This document shows positions 4,214-5,185 of a stretch of 5,185 nt of DNA, one piece after another. Position 1 is the first letter of the stretch; each line of letters opens with the position of its first letter. The stretch is from Nitrospiria bacterium (lineage in GTDB: Bacteria > Nitrospirota > CAKKRA01 > 9FT-COMBO-42-15): contig CAKKRA010000373.1 in NCBI GenBank assembly GCA_919902475.1, positions 1 through 5,185 of the forward strand. The letters run 5' to 3'. The notes under the pieces are model-generated. The model made no database searches. It was not told the DNA's origin and saw nothing but the letters and a program-made list of their open reading frames with translations. Made by a program: the position numbers and the translations under genes.

Positions 4214-5102
4214 CCAGCGGCAGGTTTACAATAGAAATCGGGTTTACTTTTGCGCCATTGAGCCTCATACCCCAGTGCAGGTGCGGGCCTGTTGCCCTTC
4301 CGCTCTTTCCAACCTTTGCAATCAACTGTCCCCTTTTTATCTCCTCGCCGTCATCAACAAGAATCTCTGAAAGATGAAAGTACATTGTAAATAGGCCGAA
4401 GCCGTGATCTATGACAAGGCTCTTGCCGCTGAAGAATTGTTCATCAACAAACACTGCCCTGCCGTGATTTGGCGCATAAACAGGCGCGCCTTCAGGAGCA
4501 GCAAAGTCAATGCCATTATGCGGGTTCTTCGGCTCGCCATTAATTATCCTTCTTAAACCAAAGTTGCTGGATACCTCCCCCTCAGCAGGCGAAATAAAAT
4601 TCCCTTCCCAAAGATATTCCTCAGTAAAAATACTCCACACCTTTCCAATCTTTTCCTGTTCAGCTCTCACCCTCTTTAATGTTTCCTCATCAAGCTCAAC
4701 CATCTCTTTTGGAAGTGTCAATCTCTGTAACCCAAACTTAGCAGGCCGTACCTTTATTTTGTAGCTCTTTTTTATTCTTTTCCCTTTTTCGTCTTCAAGG
4801 TTGAGTGAAAGTGTATATAGATTCGGCTCTGTGTTCATGTCAATCCCGATTAATGCTGCATAGCTGTTTTTATTAGAATCAGCATAGAAATAGACAGGCT
4901 TGTTTAAAAAAGTTCCAGAGATTTTATACGCCCCGGGATTTGCCTTTACAATAACAAGGAGTATATCGCCCTGTTTTATTCTTTCTGGTTTGAAAGAGGT
5001 TTTAATGGATGAGTCAAGGCAATAGGCTAAAGGTGATAGGCTAAAGGCAAATAGGAAAGAAATAAATATAGAAACAGTAAATTTATTTTTTAAGATATTC
5101 AT
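4209..5102 (-). CDS. exported M23-family (LytM-type) zinc metallopeptidase
   Basis: M23 peptidases cut peptidoglycan cross-bridges or stems in the cell envelope. This 297-residue protein has a signal peptide (basic start, hydrophobic 8-26; likely cleavage near AYC, residues 26-28). A lipobox is unlikely because Tyr precedes C28. A beta-rich N-terminal domain follows (about 30-118, SFKPERIKQGDILLVIVKA onward), then a charged linker (about 125-165), then the M23 domain (about 170-297). Its zinc and catalytic residues are complete: H195 and D199 in HNGIDFAAPEG, H243 in MYFHLS, and H274/H276 in GPHLHWGM, so it should be active rather than a LytM activator with lost ligands. SNFGLRR (179-185) is also typical. 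The ATG lies 20 nt inside the end of thiC in another frame, with AAGGTGG (5112-5106) just upstream, so it is probably cotranscribed with and coupled to thiC. Confidence 0.94.
   Translation of the reverse strand: MNILKNKFTVSIFISFLFAFSLSPLAYCLDSSIKTSFKPERIKQGDILLVIVKANPGAYKISGTFLNKPVYFYADSNKNSYAALIGIDMNTEPNLYTLSLNLEDEKGKRIKKSYKIKVRPAKFGLQRLTLPKEMVELDEETLKRVRAEQEKIGKVWSIFTEEYLWEGNFISPAEGEVSSNFGLRRIINGEPKNPHNGIDFAAPEGAPVYAPNHGRAVFVDEQFFSGKSLVIDHGFGLFTMYFHLSEILVDDGEEIKRGQLIAKVGKSGRATGPHLHWGMRLNGAKVNPISIVNLPLE
5022..5047. repeat. tandem 12-bp repeat (14-bp period) inside the M23 signal-peptide region
   Basis: ATAGGCTAAAGG occurs perfectly at 5022-5033 and 5036-5047, and a partial third copy (ATAGG) follows at 5051. 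The 14-bp period is not a multiple of three, so the two copies encode different residues (AFSL and PLAYC) of the signal peptide. It may reflect slippage or insertion of a dispersed repeat tolerated in an unconstrained coding region. Confidence 0.8.
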
Positions 5103-5185
5103 TTACCACCTTTATAGCGCAATACTCACCGCACATGGAGCAGACTGTTTCATCAGAGGGTTTGCCCTCTGTTCTTAATCTTCTT
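5083..5185 (-). CDS. thiC: phosphomethylpyrimidine synthase ThiC, C-terminal end (rest outside window)
   Basis: ThiC is a radical-SAM enzyme that rearranges aminoimidazole ribotide to the hydroxymethylpyrimidine phosphate of thiamine. Only the last 33 residues are visible, read in the frame beginning at 5184. They include CSMCGEYCAIK, the C-terminal cluster-binding motif expected for ThiC, and end VVNEYLKK just after it. The cysteine spacing here is CX2CX3C; the textbook motif of long ThiC proteins is CX2CX4C. My recollection is that shorter bacterial and archaeal ThiC proteins often have this tighter form. The TAA stop (5085-5083) lies inside the M23 peptidase gene, overlapping it by 20 nt in a different frame. 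Any TPP riboswitch would be upstream, outside the window. Confidence 0.88.
   Translation of the reverse strand, partial: RRLRTEGKPSDETVCSMCGEYCAIKVVNEYLKK

Overview
This is a bacterial chromosomal segment of moderate-to-low GC with tightly packed genes. It holds both enzymes of de novo quinolinate (NAD precursor) synthesis: the C-terminal half of nadA on the + strand at the left edge, and a complete nadB on the - strand. It also holds two type II toxin-antitoxin (TA) modules, a small exported lipoprotein-like protein, an exported M23 (LytM-type) peptidase, and the extreme C-terminus of thiC at the right edge. NadA, NadB and ThiC made for biosynthesis suggest a prototrophic bacterium. The style of the proteins (short TA modules, M23 peptidase with a beta-rich N-terminal domain, ThiC ending just after its Cys motif) reminds me of Nitrospirota or deltaproteobacterial-type anaerobes. 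That assignment is an impression, not a demonstration.

Layout, left to right. 3-452 (+): 3' half of nadA. 453-643: non-coding, with a perfect 16-bp tandem duplication, an imperfect hairpin, and a terminator-like hairpin serving the - strand. 644-1308 (-): vapB-vapC, with an ATGA overlap and a near-consensus promoter flanked by a 22-bp palindrome. 1379-1582: non-coding, with only weak hairpins. 1583-4090 (-): a run of four genes, antitoxin > RelE/ParE-type toxin > lipoprotein-like protein > nadB, in which every junction overlaps by 1 or 4 nt. 4091-4208: the promoter region of that run, with a strong sigma-70-type promoter, a palindrome in its spacer and a larger palindrome upstream. 4209-5102 (-): M23 peptidase, whose start lies inside the 3' end of thiC (5083-5185, -).

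How the genes fit together. NadB oxidises L-aspartate to iminoaspartate, and NadA condenses that with dihydroxyacetone phosphate to quinolinate. The two genes are close but convergent and separated by vapBC, so they cannot share a transcript here. The most notable feature is that nadB and the lipoprotein-like gene sit at the end of a translationally coupled run that opens with a TA module. The only strong promoter I can see for nadB is therefore the TA promoter, which is probably autoregulated. I see no wholly new system; the unusual wiring of nadB and several small palindromic or tandem repeats are the points worth checking.
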